Assembly (NCBI GenBank): GCA_023052935.1
Contig: CM041294.1
Coordinates: 10,588,414 to 10,652,413 of the forward strand
Direction: 5' to 3'
DNA length: 64,000 nucleotides
DNA from: Piezodorus guildinii
Lineage: Eukaryota > Arthropoda > Insecta > Hemiptera > Pentatomidae
Below the pieces are notes generated by a model, which saw nothing but the letters and a program-made list of their open reading frames with translations, made no database searches and was not told the origin of the DNA. Below, in pieces: positions 10,601 through 22,334 of the stretch; the first letter of the stretch is position 1; the number at the start of each line of letters is the position of its first letter. The position numbers and the translations under genes are program-made.

Positions 10601-11267
10601 GAATATCGTTGATTGGTAATCATAGTACACGAAGCAGTATATTTGATCGGCTAACAAATGGCGGAGATGACAAGTTACTTAACCCCCGACTGACCCCACT
10701 GATATATTACCTTTAAGACATCACTCGAAATTAATGGCAGAATTATTCAAAAATGTTCTTGCAATAACTTTTCAAAAAGGTGCTATTGTATTTTTAAGTG
10801 ACAGGTGAGATGTGCGAGTATTGTGCTAGGTAAAATATGAAGCCTTAGGGGCTACTTCAGCACTTTAGGTTTGTTCCAACTTCCACTTTAGAACGTTTTA
10901 CTTCTATTTTTGGAAATCTCAATAGGCTATAAGTTTGTGCAGCATAAAGCAGCTTTTTGTTTATTTTTTTTTTTTTTTATATTTAAGTTTCTTATATTTT
11001 TTTCTTCTAACTAATGACCAGTAGATTATAAAAAACATGTCCAAGATCCACATTTTTTTCCTAGTTTAGAAAAAATATGCTTTTCTAGTAAATTCTGTTA
11101 ACGAACAATGATTAAATTGAAGCGTTACAATATTGTATGTTTTGTCGACAATATGTGGTATCAGGATGGATCAATTTTTATTCCAGCACTTATTATTAAA
11201 TATAAAATTTATTAATCTATATATCTCATTAGATAGCCATAAAATAAGACGAAAGTTAAATTTAAGC
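10601..11267. other. Intergenic AT-rich DNA, no gene seen
   Basis: No supported feature apart from homopolymer runs near 10966. Confidence 0.5.
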
Positions 11268-11938
11268 AGTATTATGTCGGTAGATAATGATCCATTTACT
11301 GCCTGCCACAATCTTCAATCACACATCCGAAGCCTCTAAGTATGGTGTCAGAAATGGAGGATTAAATTAATTCTAACAAATTCCACTAAAGAACCTTGAA
11401 AAACGTATGACTTGAAATCCTCAAGTACTACTTCAACACTTACTGCTCAAACCTTCCACTTAATTACAAAAGACTTATTTATATGACCATCATAAGACCG
11501 ATATGGACTTACGGAGTAGAGCTATGGGGCTCTACCAAACCATCGAATTCTTCTCGTATCCAATCCTTACAATCCGAAATCCTTTGTAAAATCCTTAACG
11601 CTCCTTACTTTGTCAGGAATAAGCTCATCCATAAAGACCTTAATATTCCTTTTGTTACTTAATTAGCCCAAACCAGGTATCAATCATTCCATGAAAAACT
11701 TCATTTCCACTCTAATCCACAAGTTTCTATCCTATTATCCTCTTCAATTCCTGATAATCATTCGAGGCGTCTGAAAAGAAGATGGCCCCGAGACCTTCTA
11801 GTTTAAAATATTTTTAGAGTGCTGCCGATGGGTGGCATTTCTTCATGTATTTCATGTCAGATTACTATATCCATCACATTTACTAGTTGTATATAATTAT
11901 ACAGTTGTAAATATCAATAAATATGTTTAAATAAAAAA
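11268..11938 (+). pseudogene. LINE family A, 5'-truncated and deleted copy (A2)
   Basis: Closely matches A1 from just 3' of the YADD codons through the 3' UTR and AATAAA, with internal deletions near 11390-11450 and a stop in the C-terminal part. It retains the stretch encoding IIRPIWTYGVELWGSTKPS and the PRRLKRRWPRDLLV tail, then a short A-rich tail. It is a dead copy of the A1 subfamily made by incomplete reverse transcription. Confidence 0.85.
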
Positions 11939-12639
11939 AAATAGTATTAGTTCACAGGATTGACTAAATGTTTCTTCAGATAGTTCTGGCAACCAGAAAA
12001 GTTCGAAAGTTAGGTTGGAAGAAGGATGAATGTTTTGTCTGAAGTCATCACCCCGTTGTGTCAGAAGATGTCACAGGACATGATTATATTGAAATATGTT
12101 ATGATAAAGAGAAACAAGGAACCGGTATGAGGCCCGTACAATGTACAATTGGCGGATTTTAGTGAACCTATTTCCGAAATTTACTGTGCACCTTCTTTTT
12201 TGTGATTCGGCTAGTGAAATCATTAGAACGCGATAGATTTAACAAGTGGGACAATGATAAAGATAGTTTTTTCTTATTTTTCGTAAATTTATTTAATTTA
12301 GCACATCTATATATAATATTTTATTTGAACTGACAGATATAAATTAAATGTCGGTTCAAATTAAATCATACCGTTTACCATTAAACACTACTTACGTTTC
12401 CTTCCTGAACGACAAGCATGACAACATGACACCATGGACCGTGGGAAATTCAATTCTTAAACTTGCCCCGATTAAATCGCCGACAGTTCATTCCACTATT
12501 TCGTCTTAATGCTGATTTAAGTAAATTTTCAGGTTTAATAAATAATCTTCGGTTAAGGTTCTTTTTTGGTTTTTTTTTATCTTTGCGATGTGAAAATGCA
12601 TTTTATTTTAAGTTGTTCTTTTTTTTGTTAACAATATTT
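11939..12639. other. Intergenic DNA, no gene seen
   Basis: No supported feature. Confidence 0.5.
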
Positions 12640-12884
12640 CTGTGGCGGTCGTGAAAAACTAGATAATTCGAGTTATATCAAAAATGAGTTAACTCCACGT
12701 ATCGCTCTCTCAGACCTTCTCCTACGTCGTGTTAAATTGGTTAAAGAAATTTCTTGGTGGAAGAAATTTCACGTGGAAAGAAAGCTGTAATTAATAACTC
12801 TATTTTGATATTACGTAAAACTTTATGTCGCTAACCTGTAAAATGAAAGATTTTGACTTAACCACTTATTCATGACTGCCACAG
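12640..12884. mobile_element. 245-bp MITE (M1), complete copy
   Basis: Ends are CTGTGGCGGTCGTGAA and its imperfect inverted complement TTCATGACTGCCACAG. Exactly 245 bp, as is the copy at 36707-36951, in opposite orientation. The interior matches that copy (for example GAGTTAACTCCACGTATCGC) and has no ORF. It is a non-autonomous DNA transposon; the superfamily is not assigned because the target duplication is unclear in AT-rich flanks. Confidence 0.75.
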
Positions 12885-12959
12885 ATTTATAATTATTATC
12901 ACACTAAAATAAATTTTATTATTTTATTTTTAAAAAGTCTTTGCTTGATTTCTTTCAAA

Positions 12960-13195
12960 CAAGTCACTGTAACATTTTAGGCATACGTTTCAAAAACATG
13001 AAATTTCGGTTTTATACAAATAATATTTTTTGAACTGGACTCTCCACATACACTCACACGAGTGGGGACACACAGATCTTTTTGGGGGACTTGGTCATTT
13101 GGAATCAGGGATCCTGAAAAGTATAAATTCTATAAAAACTCGATTTCGAAAATTTTCAATATCGCAATACTTTTCCTTGCAATAGATATAGGTAT
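12960..13195 (+). mobile_element. T1 element, diverged right-end fragment
   Basis: Recognisable by the blocks GACTTGGTCATTTGGA and CGAAAATTTTCA and a degraded CTTTTCCTTGCAATAGATAT. The terminal repeat is lost. Confidence 0.6.
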
Positions 13196-13360
13196 ACATG
13201 TTTTGTCGAAGGGATATAGATAGATAAATGCATGTTATGTTATTTTTTATTTTGTAACATAAAGGCTCTTGAACCACTAGGCTTATTTTAGCCTTAAACT
13301 TATGTTATTTAACAATTTGTTATTTATATATTTATATGATTGTTTTTATATTCATTAATC

Positions 13361-13608
13361 TTCACTTTATGCTACTGTGGATAATCGGACGCTGCTACTA
13401 CAGGAGTCCTAAATTTTGCTTTTCCAGTCTTAAGGATAGAAATCTTTAACGAGTACCTGACATTGCACAGGCTCGAGACCACCTTTTTACGTTCCCTCCG
13501 AAGGACGGCCTAACTAAGGATTTTTTAATCTCATTAATTTTTTGAGGTTTGAACCTGAGACCTTGGGCATAGAGGGTTGTTATACTAACCAGTATACCAC
13601 CGGTGGTC
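13361..13608 (-). mobile_element. tRNA-derived SINE, family S2
   Basis: Minus-strand copy diverged from the S2 copy at 13641-13927. The right (5') end carries a tRNA-like head with B box GGTTCAAACCT. The body has the S2 blocks CCTAAATTTTGC and TTTAACGAGTACCTGACAT read on the plus strand. It lies head-to-head with the next S2 copy, 32 bp away. Confidence 0.75.
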
Positions 13609-13640
13609 TCATAATATTATTATTAAAATACAACAACGAG

Positions 13641-13927
13641 ATCACTTGTAGCTGGGTGGCTAGCGTAACAGCCTCCCATGCCAAAGGTCACGGGTTCAAA
13701 TCCGCAGGTGGTCCTAGGATTTTTTAATGAGAGTAAAAAATCCTTAGTTACGCCGTCCTTCGGAGGGGACGTTAAAAGGTGGTCCCGAGCCTGTACGATG
13801 TCAGGTACTCGTTAAAGATCCCTATCCTAATAAAACCTGGATAGGCAAAATTTAGGACTCCCACTGTAGCATCGTCCGATTAGCCATAGTAGCATAAAGT
13901 GACGTTAAAATAAACAAACTAAACTAA
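13641..13927 (+). mobile_element. tRNA-derived SINE, family S2, with target duplications
   Basis: A 287-bp SINE flanked by the 16-bp duplication AAAATACAACAACGAG (13625-13640 and 13928-13943). The head contains A box TAGCTGGGTGG (13649-13659) and B box GGTTCAAATCC (13693-13703). The body has CCTAATAAAACCTGGATAGG and TAGCATAAAGTGACGTTAAA, then a short A-rich tail. It needs LINE machinery for mobility. This is the best-preserved S2 copy in the window. Confidence 0.85.
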
Positions 13928-13943
13928 AAAAATACAACAACGA

Positions 13944-14234
13944 GCGCTTCCACGTGATTAAATAGAGCTGAGTGAATACTCAGTAATAAATAGTGTGATC
14001 CTACCTGAAAAGAGTTCCCAGAGATCTGCATTAACTTTCATAATATCCCACATTCCACTCTCACAATACTTGATAGACTTTCATAACCCCGCTCTGCCGG
14101 ACTAGTTATTACATGCAGCTACTTAAATACTTTTATGGCATGGCAACATGTGGAAACTAAATACAACCATTTAAAGCTTGTCATCCAAGTCTCCTCTATA
14201 TATTGACCTATTTAAACGTATCAGTATTTAGATT
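13944..14234. other. Intergenic DNA, no gene seen
   Basis: No supported feature. Confidence 0.5.
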
Positions 14235-14335
14235 GATCCAATGATGCTGCAGTACTTAATTTTGCCTGTTTTTGCTAAATTGATGTAAGGGTGTAACTTT
14301 ACGTGAACCTGACATCGGGCAGGATCAGAATTATT
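14235..14335 (-). repeat. SINE S2 remnant
   Basis: Short degraded S2 body, recognised by AATTTTGCCTG and GAACCTGACATCG at the expected spacing. Confidence 0.45.
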
Positions 14336-14447
14336 ATTATTTTACAGGAATTACATACTTCAAAGGACTTAATGATAATTTGTTAAACATATTGGCAGTA
14401 GATGTAATAAATCGACTTAACAGTATGTAAGAAAAATTGTTTAAATC

Positions 14448-15117
14448 GAGGAACGGTGTTAGAACTGGAGAATAAAAATAAATCCTACAAAATTACCTTT
14501 TCCCTTCGTCGCAAACCGATGATCTCCTGTCCCACTGTTTCCTTCAATAACACCCCACTCACTCCTGTAGAACGTATCCGATACCTTGGACTTCATCTTG
14601 ACAAACGTCTTACTTGGAATCCTCACACGACACTCAAACGACAAGAAACTGCTCGTAGATACAGATTACTACAACACTTACTTGACAAACGTTCAAAACT
14701 TCCACTCTATTACAAAAAGCTCGTATATCTTACCATTATCAGACCCATCTGGACATATGGAATCGAGCTTTGGAGAATCATTACAATCCAAAATCCTTCG
14801 CAAAATCCTAAACGCTCCTTATTTCGTCACAAATAAAATCATCCATAACGACCTTAATATCCCATTCGTTGCAGACCTTTCTCGTACTTCCAATATCAAA
14901 CTCCCAATCCACATAAACCCTGTTTTATGTCCGCAGCCTATCAACCTCAGATATTCCTGATAACACTCCGAGACGATGAAAAAGAAGTAGGCCTCGGGAC
15001 CTACTTACTTAAATATAAATTGAAGTTCTACAACTGGGTAGTTATGTATACACAATTGTATGGTATTTATGTATATACAGTTGTAAAATTCAATAAAATA
15101 TAAATTAAAAAAAAAAA
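14448..15117 (+). pseudogene. LINE family A, 5'-truncated copy (A3)
   Basis: Begins in the RT region encoding the WCQNWRIKIN equivalent and runs to the 3' UTR, AATAAA and a short poly(A). The frame is open at 14456-14836 with thumb motif YLGLHLDKRLTWNPHT. A deletion after GIELW removes the GSTKPSNSSRIQS equivalent and shifts the frame. Residue choices (KLPLYYKKLVYLT) place it with the minus-strand copy at 53175-56225 rather than A1, so family A has at least two subfamilies here. Confidence 0.85.
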
Positions 15118-15794
15118 GATTTTAAAGATAACCTTCAAAGTTAGAAGTCTATAAACGTGGAGTAATTAATAAAACTAAGATTACCAAATGGGTTGATAAT
15201 AAAAAAGGAATTTTATTTTATCCGCACTCATATCGAAAGATAACTTTTGAACATAGTTAGATTATATTATTAATTTTATTGACATTTAAGAAAATATTCG
15301 TGAAGGATTCCTGGTTTACATAATAAGAAAGGTAAGATTGATAATGCTGAGAACCCGTTCTGTGTCTTCCCCAAAATGGCTGATGAGGCTTCCACCTTAC
15401 ACAACTCACTCCGGTTTCTCACTCAAGTCGCTAGAATTAACTAAGACACAGGTACAGTTCACACGTACTTCTTTCCAAGTTACACGCGTGTGCTAATAAC
15501 GGGCGCTCTATTATCTCAGGGTGTTTGTTACTTCCTCGGTTTAGAAATATTAACCCGAAATACTTATGAAAGTAGATCGTCTGGTTTGGCAAGGAAGGGA
15601 GCGAAATAATTTGGTAGTCTTCCGGCTCTGATAAAAGTTGACTGACAACTGTCAAAATATTTGTGGTGAAGTCAAAATAAACCATTTTGATCGACCATCA
15701 AATATCAAAATATGGCGGTGTAAAAATAAAATTATTTAAAAAAAAACAACGTAAAATAATAATTTGAATAGATCAACTACACGGAATTCCATGT
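15118..15794. other. Intergenic DNA, no gene seen
   Basis: No supported feature. An 82-codon minus-strand ORF at 15437-15685 has no recognisable domain. Confidence 0.5.
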
Positions 15795-16035
15795 GGTGTA
15801 GTAGTAGCCAGCATAATTGACTCCCATTCCTAACGTCGTGGTTTCAAGCCCAGCAGATGGGTGTCGTATTTTTTATGGTAAGTACAAAACTTTTGGTCAT
15901 GCCTTTTTTCCGAGGGAACATAAAATGGGTCCCGAGCTTTTGCAATTTCAGTTCCTCGATAAGGATCTCTATCCTAATTAAACATTGATGCAATTTAATA
16001 AGGTAAATCTTGAGATTTAATAAAATTAAACATTT
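15795..16035 (+). mobile_element. SINE S2, diverged copy
   Basis: tRNA-like head with degraded B box GGTTTCAAGCC near 15840, followed by weak S2 body blocks (CTCGATAAGGATCTCTATCC). It lies directly before the next S2 copy in the same orientation. Confidence 0.55.
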
Positions 16036-16052
16036 AATCCGATCTGGCAAAA

Positions 16053-16342
16053 GGGGTCACCTGTAGTGTAGCGCCTAACAAAACAGGCTTCTATGCCCAA
16101 GGTCACGGGTTCGAACTAGCCAGATGAGCGTAGAATTTTCACAGTTGATAAAATAAAACCTTGTTTTTGCCTTTTTTTCTAGATAATACGTAGATGGAGT
16201 TTCGTCGCCTGTGCGATGTGAGGTACTCGTTAAAGATCCCTATCCTAATAAAACCTGGATAGGCAAAATTTAAGACTCTCACTTTAGGATCTTCCGATTA
16301 GCCACAGTAGAATATAGTGACGTTAAATGAATAAACGAATAA
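16053..16342 (+). mobile_element. SINE S2 copy
   Basis: Head with A box GTAGTGTAGCG and B box GGTTCGAACTA; body with CTCGTTAAAGATCCCTATCC and CCTAATAAAACCTGGATAGG, ending in GTGACGTTAAATGAATAAA. Confidence 0.75.
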
Positions 16343-16401
16343 TAAATATCATTTTCATTTATATAACTTTACAGCGTGTACTATGGTGAATAAATATGGT
16401 T

Positions 16402-16404
16402 CTT

Positions 16405-16439
<35 letters not shown>

Positions 16440-16448
16440 TGAGAGAGA
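16402..16448. repeat. (TA)n followed by (GA)n microsatellite
   Basis: A TA tract followed by a GA tract to 16448. Confidence 0.85.
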
Positions 16449-16940
16449 ACACACGTCCAGTGCGCTATCTACTGGAATATATTTCTTTCTTAAACGGCTA
16501 ATTCAAAAGAGCTTTACAACTATTCAATAAGTCTACTAAGCCTATATTGTTGCTAAAAATTATCTCAAATAATTTATTCTGAAGTAATATGTTAACTATT
16601 TCGAGATCTTCAAGTATTCAAATAAAGACGTAAGAAATAATTAATCGATCCTTCCAAATCGATGATTGTTAATCGATATGTTATAGAGCAGTTATGTGGA
16701 AGATCGAAATCGATGATTTGGAATGGAAGGGCATCGAAGGACACGGTCGGGCGGAAAATGCTTTCTCTCCAAGTCTTCTCCAGCTTCGATTTCTTCTTTC
16801 CGCCCGTTTTCTGTTTTAAGGATTCCAAGGTTCTGTCTTCTGGGTTAGGAAACGTTTTGCAAAGACCTTTGCTAACAAAACAAAGATTTATGAAGTAAAT
16901 AAATAACATATTAAATATTTAATTGTTGATCGTATGTATA

Positions 16941-16943
<3 letters not shown>
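16449..16943. other. Intergenic DNA with one short inverted repeat
   Basis: Contains CGGGCGGAAA and its complement TTTCCGCCCG about 40 bp apart near 16748-16806, and an ORF on each strand with no recognisable domain. The segment is less AT-rich than its surroundings. Confidence 0.45.

Positions 16944-16994
<51 letters not shown>
16944..16994. repeat. (TA)n microsatellite
   Basis: About 25 TA units. Confidence 0.95.
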
Positions 16995-16997
<3 letters not shown>

Positions 16998-17089
16998 TTC
17001 CTCCTCTCCCGCTACTTTCGTGAACTCTCACAATAACTCGCTCTCACAAATTTTCACCTATCTCTTCTTCAACTGTGGAGCCTTAAAAA

Positions 17090-17330
17090 AAAAAAAAAAG
17101 TTTGAGAATGAAATTCGTAACTACCGGACCAATTTTTTTTGGAAATTTGCTAAAAAAAATACTAGGCCATGATGAAATAGGCCAAAAATAGACAACGGTG
17201 ACTTTAACACCTGGAAGTTGATATTAGGTGGTTGTTTTTATTATAGCTTCCGATTGAAAGTGATTTAATTCAATAACTCCGTTAATTTTGAAGATAGAGA
17301 AAAAATTATTAGTATTTTTAACCAAAACAG
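17090..17330 (+). repeat. Dispersed repeat R-C, fragment
   Basis: Shares GTGATTTAATTCAATAACTC and AGTTGATATTAGGTGGTT-like blocks with 50150-50370, same orientation. Confidence 0.5.
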
Positions 17331-19229
17331 ACGCGAATAATTAATTTAAAAAAAATTAAAATTTGACCTATAGTTACGCCCTTAACTCAGTTAGTTATAT
17401 CTGAAGATGGGAAGCATATGCATGGAGGTTTAGATGGAGTAAAGCTCAATAAACAAAAAAATAAAATTTGATTTATATATTCAAGTCACAAATTATAATA
17501 GATGTAAAAATCTCGGTTATTATTAAAGATTGTGAAAAATCAAAAAGATTCGGAGCTATAAACAGTTATACCCTAATATAGTTATTCGGAAAATAATAAA
17601 CCCTTGGGTAATAATTTGCAGCCTTTTTAAAAATATGTTAATAAATATAAATTAATTTGATAATAATAACCAAGGAGTTGAGTACCTACTTTAAAACTCT
17701 AATCCCACCTTCCTTAACCATAAACGTTTACTTCACATTTTATAAATAGGTTAATTTAAAAAAAAAAAAAAAACTATTAAACTCTAAAAAGGAATTTGAT
17801 ATGAGGTGTAAAATTTCAGTCCATACTTTTTTTCACTTATGACCTTAAATGGTACTGAAAAAAATTAATATAATTGAATTTAAATGTTCCAATTCACTTT
17901 GCACAACTTTCCTTTCCAAAAACACATATGAGTCCACTAAATCTTTTTTATTTCCTAAAATACAAGCTTCGATTAGACTTCGCATTCATAATTCAGATTG
18001 AATGGTGTCTACTTATAAATATCTAAATTACTACAGCTTCCTGAGTGATATTCCAAAATCGAATAAGACTAATTGGAATGAATATAAATCCCTCCTGAAA
18101 ACGTTCTCATTAATTTTTATTGCGGGCTCTAAATAATAAAGTTTTGTAACTCCATGTTAAAAAGCATTTTTACAAATTGGTAACATGTTAGACGAAATTT
18201 AGTATTGAGAGTTGGAAATGGTCCATCAGTGACAGGGATGTAGCCTCGAGCAAGAACTGACAAATTGTTTCAGCCGCAAGCCGAGTCCAAGTCGTAAAGG
18301 TTGGGTTTCATTAAGTCAGAGGAAGCAGATTTGCATTTTAACTTCTTCAATCTCTTTCAAAGAGTTGACCCAAATAGTAGTGAATTAATTCTGAATCTTT
18401 TTGACTCAATTTAAAACAGAAAATATGTATGGGACTGAAATTAGTATTTAATATTTTATTTAATGAAAATAAGTCGAGACGACTGTTTTATCAGAACAAA
18501 TGACAATAAACGGTAAATATGAGATTAATATAGGAAAAAATATGTCTAGGTGGGGGTCAGTAAAAAGAAACCATTAAATAGTTTTAACTATTAATTGTCT
18601 ACTAACATTTGTAAGGTTGCATTGAGGATCATCATCTGGGCTAAAAAGATACAAATGGAATATAATGAGTGTATAGTAACATACATTCACTCTAAAAAGT
18701 TTCCATACAGCATGCTTTTATTTTGCATAGCTAGTTATTTTCAACTAAACAATTTCCTAATGTACAAATTATAAATACTAATATTAGATAAAAAAATATA
18801 TTTATTTATCTTCATTTCATCATTAATTTAAAACGAGTCAAAATGTCATTTGTTATTGGTAGGTCAATTGGTAGGTTTTACTTAGTTAATAAAATCAAGT
18901 GATCAAATACCACGTTAAATTCAGTCCCAGATATAAATACTTTGCATAAATAGTCAGCCAGGGCTTAAATCCTGATATTTAAACTTTTCTTCCTTTATAG
19001 TGCCTTTATTGATTTTGTGGATTCAAATAAACTAACCATACCATATTGTTAGCTTTGAAAAAAAAAACGGGAAAATATATAAGCTGAACGATTTCGAAAT
19101 CCAACTGAAGGGGAAAAAATCTATAAAATGTTTTAATTTAGTTTTCGCTTTTTTAAACATAAAATCTTTAATATGGATGTATAATAAGCAGTTGGAAAGT
19201 TAAAAATTATAGAAAAAAATATTTTGTTA
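17331..19229. other. Long AT-rich stretch without recognisable gene
   Basis: Nearly 1.9 kb of AT-rich DNA. No long ORF, RNA gene or known element seen. A short stretch near 17560 (ACCCTAATATAGTTATT) recurs inverted near 51535. Confidence 0.5.
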
Positions 19230-20390
19230 TCTATACTAATATTATAAAGTTGAAAAGTTTGTTTGTTTATTTGAACGCGCTAATCTCAGAAACTACTGGT
19301 TCGAAATGAAAAATTGTTTTTGTGTTGGATAGTCCATTTATTGAGGAAGGCTATAGGCTATATAACATCACGCTGCGACCAATAGGAGTGAAGAATCAGT
19401 GGAAAATCTGGAAAAAAACGGGAAAAATTAGGAAGAAAAAAAAAACCTCGCTTCCCAATGATTCCAAATGATTTACCTTTTATTTTTAAATAATTCAATT
19501 TCCCGTTAATTTATATTTTTTCATTTAAACACGTAGGAATAGATTTACGTTGCGGAGAAAATCAGTATGTTCTTCTGCCACAAGAAAGTAAAACTAAAAA
19601 TGTCATTTACGCGGAAGTACTTTAAAATATATTCTTTTAAAAACTTCTTAATAGCAATCATAATAACAGAAATTGAAGCAGTCGAAGTCGCTTTAGAATA
19701 TATCAAAGAAAAGGTGACATGTACTAAGAAGGTTTAAATTTGGGTGATAAAATTCCGGTTCTGGAATACGCCGATGATTTGGTACTGCTAAAGTAAGACA
19801 CGGAAACTAAACAACTAAATACAAGTCCGTTAATAAAAACCGGTAAAGAAATAGGACTCGAAATAAATACCGAAAAGACAAAATATATTATTTGTAGCCG
19901 AGGCAGTGGCGATCATAGTGATTTTGATATTTCAGGGTATACTTTTGAACACGTAGACAAATTTAAGTATTTAGGTTGAATGATAACGAAAAAAAAAATC
20001 CAGGAGGAAATAAAGTCCTGGTTAAAGGCGGGAAATGCGTGTTATAATTCAGTTGCGAAATTACTTAGCTTCTGTCTAAAAACTTAAATGTTAGAATTTA
20101 TAAAACTGTTATTCTTCTGACGGTGAAACGTGGCCGCTTACTTTGAAGGACGGACAACGGCTAAAGGTTTTAGAAAATAAGGTACTAAAATATTTGGTCC
20201 GAAGAGAGATGAGGCTACTGGGGAGTACTTAGCGTCACTTTTATAATACTATGGCTAATCGTATGATGACTAATTTTTTCCTCTCCAAGTTTAGTTAGTG
20301 TTGATACTTATTATAGTCAATCTCACCATAAACGCACATAAATTACTACGAAATGCAATATTCGCGAGCAAAGCTGCGTGACGCAGCTAG
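19230..20390 (+). mobile_element. Non-autonomous Helitron carrying an RTE fragment
   Basis: Begins with 5'-TC in TCTATACTAATATTATAAAG after an A and ends in CTAG followed by T, the A|T insertion and TC...CTRR termini of Helitrons. The hairpin GCTGCG-TGA-CGCAGC lies immediately before the 3' CTAG. The 5' ~150 bp (GAACGCGCTAATCTCAG, GAGGAAGGCTATAGGCTATA, ACGACCAATAGGAG-like) is of a type familiar from Helitrons widespread in arthropods. No Rep/helicase is encoded inside. The middle holds a decayed reverse transcriptase piece. Confidence 0.8.
19730..20235 (+). pseudogene. RTE-type reverse transcriptase fragment inside the Helitron
   Basis: In pieces it reads EYADDLVLL (YADD catalytic box), GLEINTEKTKYIICSR, FEHVDKFKYLG and NAGNACYNSVAKLL-like text, then ENKVLKYL and KRDE. 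This is the palm-to-thumb part of an RTE-group RT. Several in-frame stops (directly after the YADD segment and after YLG) and frameshifts make it non-functional. No 5' part or 3' tail of the source element is visible, so it was captured by, or inserted in, the Helitron and then trimmed. Confidence 0.8.
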
Positions 20391-21416
20391 TATTATAATA
20401 TTAAATATTATATTAGTTAACTAGCAACGCCTTTGCTTCGCTAGAGTGCAATATAAATGTGGTGTCATTTATGTTTCAAAAACTTCAGTTTGACCAATTA
20501 AAGGTTCATTACTTTGGGAATATGAGTTCGTCCTTACGGAAAGTGCACTTAGCAATTAAATATTATGATAATTATAGAACATCTAATTATGGTTATATTT
20601 AATCATCGGCAGAAAACGAAACATAAATTGGTCAACAAATAAAAATTGTTTTACTTTATTTGTTTTTTTATGTTTAAAGATTCTTATTTTATTCGGTTTA
20701 TTACTATTTTAACTTTCATAAAAAAAATTTCTAAATACATTTTAATGTATTAAAGTTAATTTAGTTTCTACGTGATTCCTATTTATTGTACAGTAGAACT
20801 ATATTTTTTTTATGAAATGATCTAAAAGTAGAAATAATAATTAATAATATTATGTTACAACAACTTTCCACTTTATTTTAGTAACTTAGTAACGTAGGAA
20901 TTGGTACGTAATATTTTTTAATAAAAACATGACTACTGTATGAAATACATAACCTGTACGATCACCACCATAACCTTACTAATCCCCATCATTACAAAAT
21001 ATGTTATTTAATAACATTTGTGCATAAGTATATGCGCTTATAACATCTTACTATTAAACTGTCCGACTTAATTTATTGCAAATTAACTTTTCCGAAATCT
21101 TGCGCTTTCCAACGTATATGTCTTTGTTATTACTTATATTTCAGGAAAGATTTTTTTATGACTTGGTCACAGAAAATGTATTTTATCCGTTTAAAAAAAA
21201 TCTAAATTCCAATGTATTTTACTTATAAACCTTGAGGAAACAATGTCCTAGATAATGCTTAAAACCGTATCAAAATCCGTCCAGTGGTTTACTAGGGAAG
21301 TCAGCGGAAACCAAAATCCCGCTATATATATATATATATACATACATAGAAGAGGTAGAGAGTTTCAAAAATACATGGTTTTATCGAAACTCAATTTAAG
21401 TAATCCTTCAACCATT
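20391..21416. other. AT-rich interspersed DNA, no gene seen
   Basis: Begins near CTAGCAACGCCTTTGCTTCG and includes TCAAAATCCGTCCAGTGGTT near 21270, phrases typical of old dispersed repeats, but no class can be assigned. A short TA run lies at 21324-21341. Confidence 0.4.
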
Positions 21417-21540
21417 TTACTTTCACTTACCTACATTTTTCATTTCTAACCGTATTAAAAATCCCTTTATTTATTATTTTTTTTTTTTTTTTAATGGAGG
21501 TAAGTGAAATTCGTGCGTTGCGTGCACCAGATTTTGTATT
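21417..21540 (-). mobile_element. Short internally deleted T1 derivative
   Basis: Left edge TTTACTTTCACTTACC is the complement of the T1 right end. Right edge GGAGGTAAGTGAAATTCGTG through CACCAGATTTT is the complement of the T1 left end. Only ~124 bp separate the two ends, so about 85 percent of the element is missing. It is a MITE-like form, in minus orientation. Confidence 0.75.
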
Positions 21541-22334
21541 TTGCAATTATAATTATGTTATTCTCTATACAAAAATATTTACATCTCTTTGATATGCCTG
21601 GTCGCTGGGGGCTCCGGTGATACAAATCTCATACAAATACACGCACGGCTACAATAATTATAGACTTCACTCCCACGAATACTTGCTCCGGATCCGCCGA
21701 GTACTTTCCTCCATATGCCTCGTTTCGTAACGCAGGCCGGACCCGCCGTGCTACGTATCATTATGCAACTGTTGTGTAGCCTGCCTTCGACAGTTCGCTT
21801 GAAGGTGATTGGTCGGAAGGTGACGTGGGAACTGCTACTGTCCGAACGGGTATTGGGCAACACTGACTCAGCCAAACCGAATCTCATCCAAGCGAAATAT
21901 CAGTCGCATGTTAGATCACTCGCCAACAAAATGTTTACATATACTAAACCTTACGAAAGAAACAAATAACCTGTATCTCTATAGCCCATGAAGGATCCAG
22001 GGTGAGTACGCATATGTGGATTCGTTGGTCAAAGGGTGTGCAAGGAGGTGATTGAACATTATAAGACTTAAGATAATCCAATGGATATATATATTCAATG
22101 ACCTAAATATATCGATCCTTACATATATCCATACATACGTATATAGGTACATATATCAATGATCCGGAAAACGCGTTTTTGCTATATAAATTATTTTTCT
22201 TCAGAATTTCTATTACATAAAAAAAATAACTAACTTATTGTAAGTGTGTAAGGATGTGGTACACATCTGTCGGTGTAATAGAGATTCGTGTTATTAATAT
22301 ATTTTCATCTCGGAACTTCTTATTTAAAATGCTG
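21541..22334. other. Unassigned region with a GC-richer block
   Basis: About 21590-21900 is clearly richer in G+C than its surroundings and has overlapping ORFs on both strands (21579-21887 minus, 21715-21969 plus) without recognisable domains. It could be an exon or promoter of an unrecognised gene, or an LTR piece. Confidence 0.35.

Noticed and set aside
13641..13715. tRNA gene suggested by A and B boxes
   Set aside because: The 3' part does not close an acceptor stem, and the sequence continues into a ~287-bp body with target duplications, so it is a SINE. The same reasoning applies to the S1 and S3 heads.
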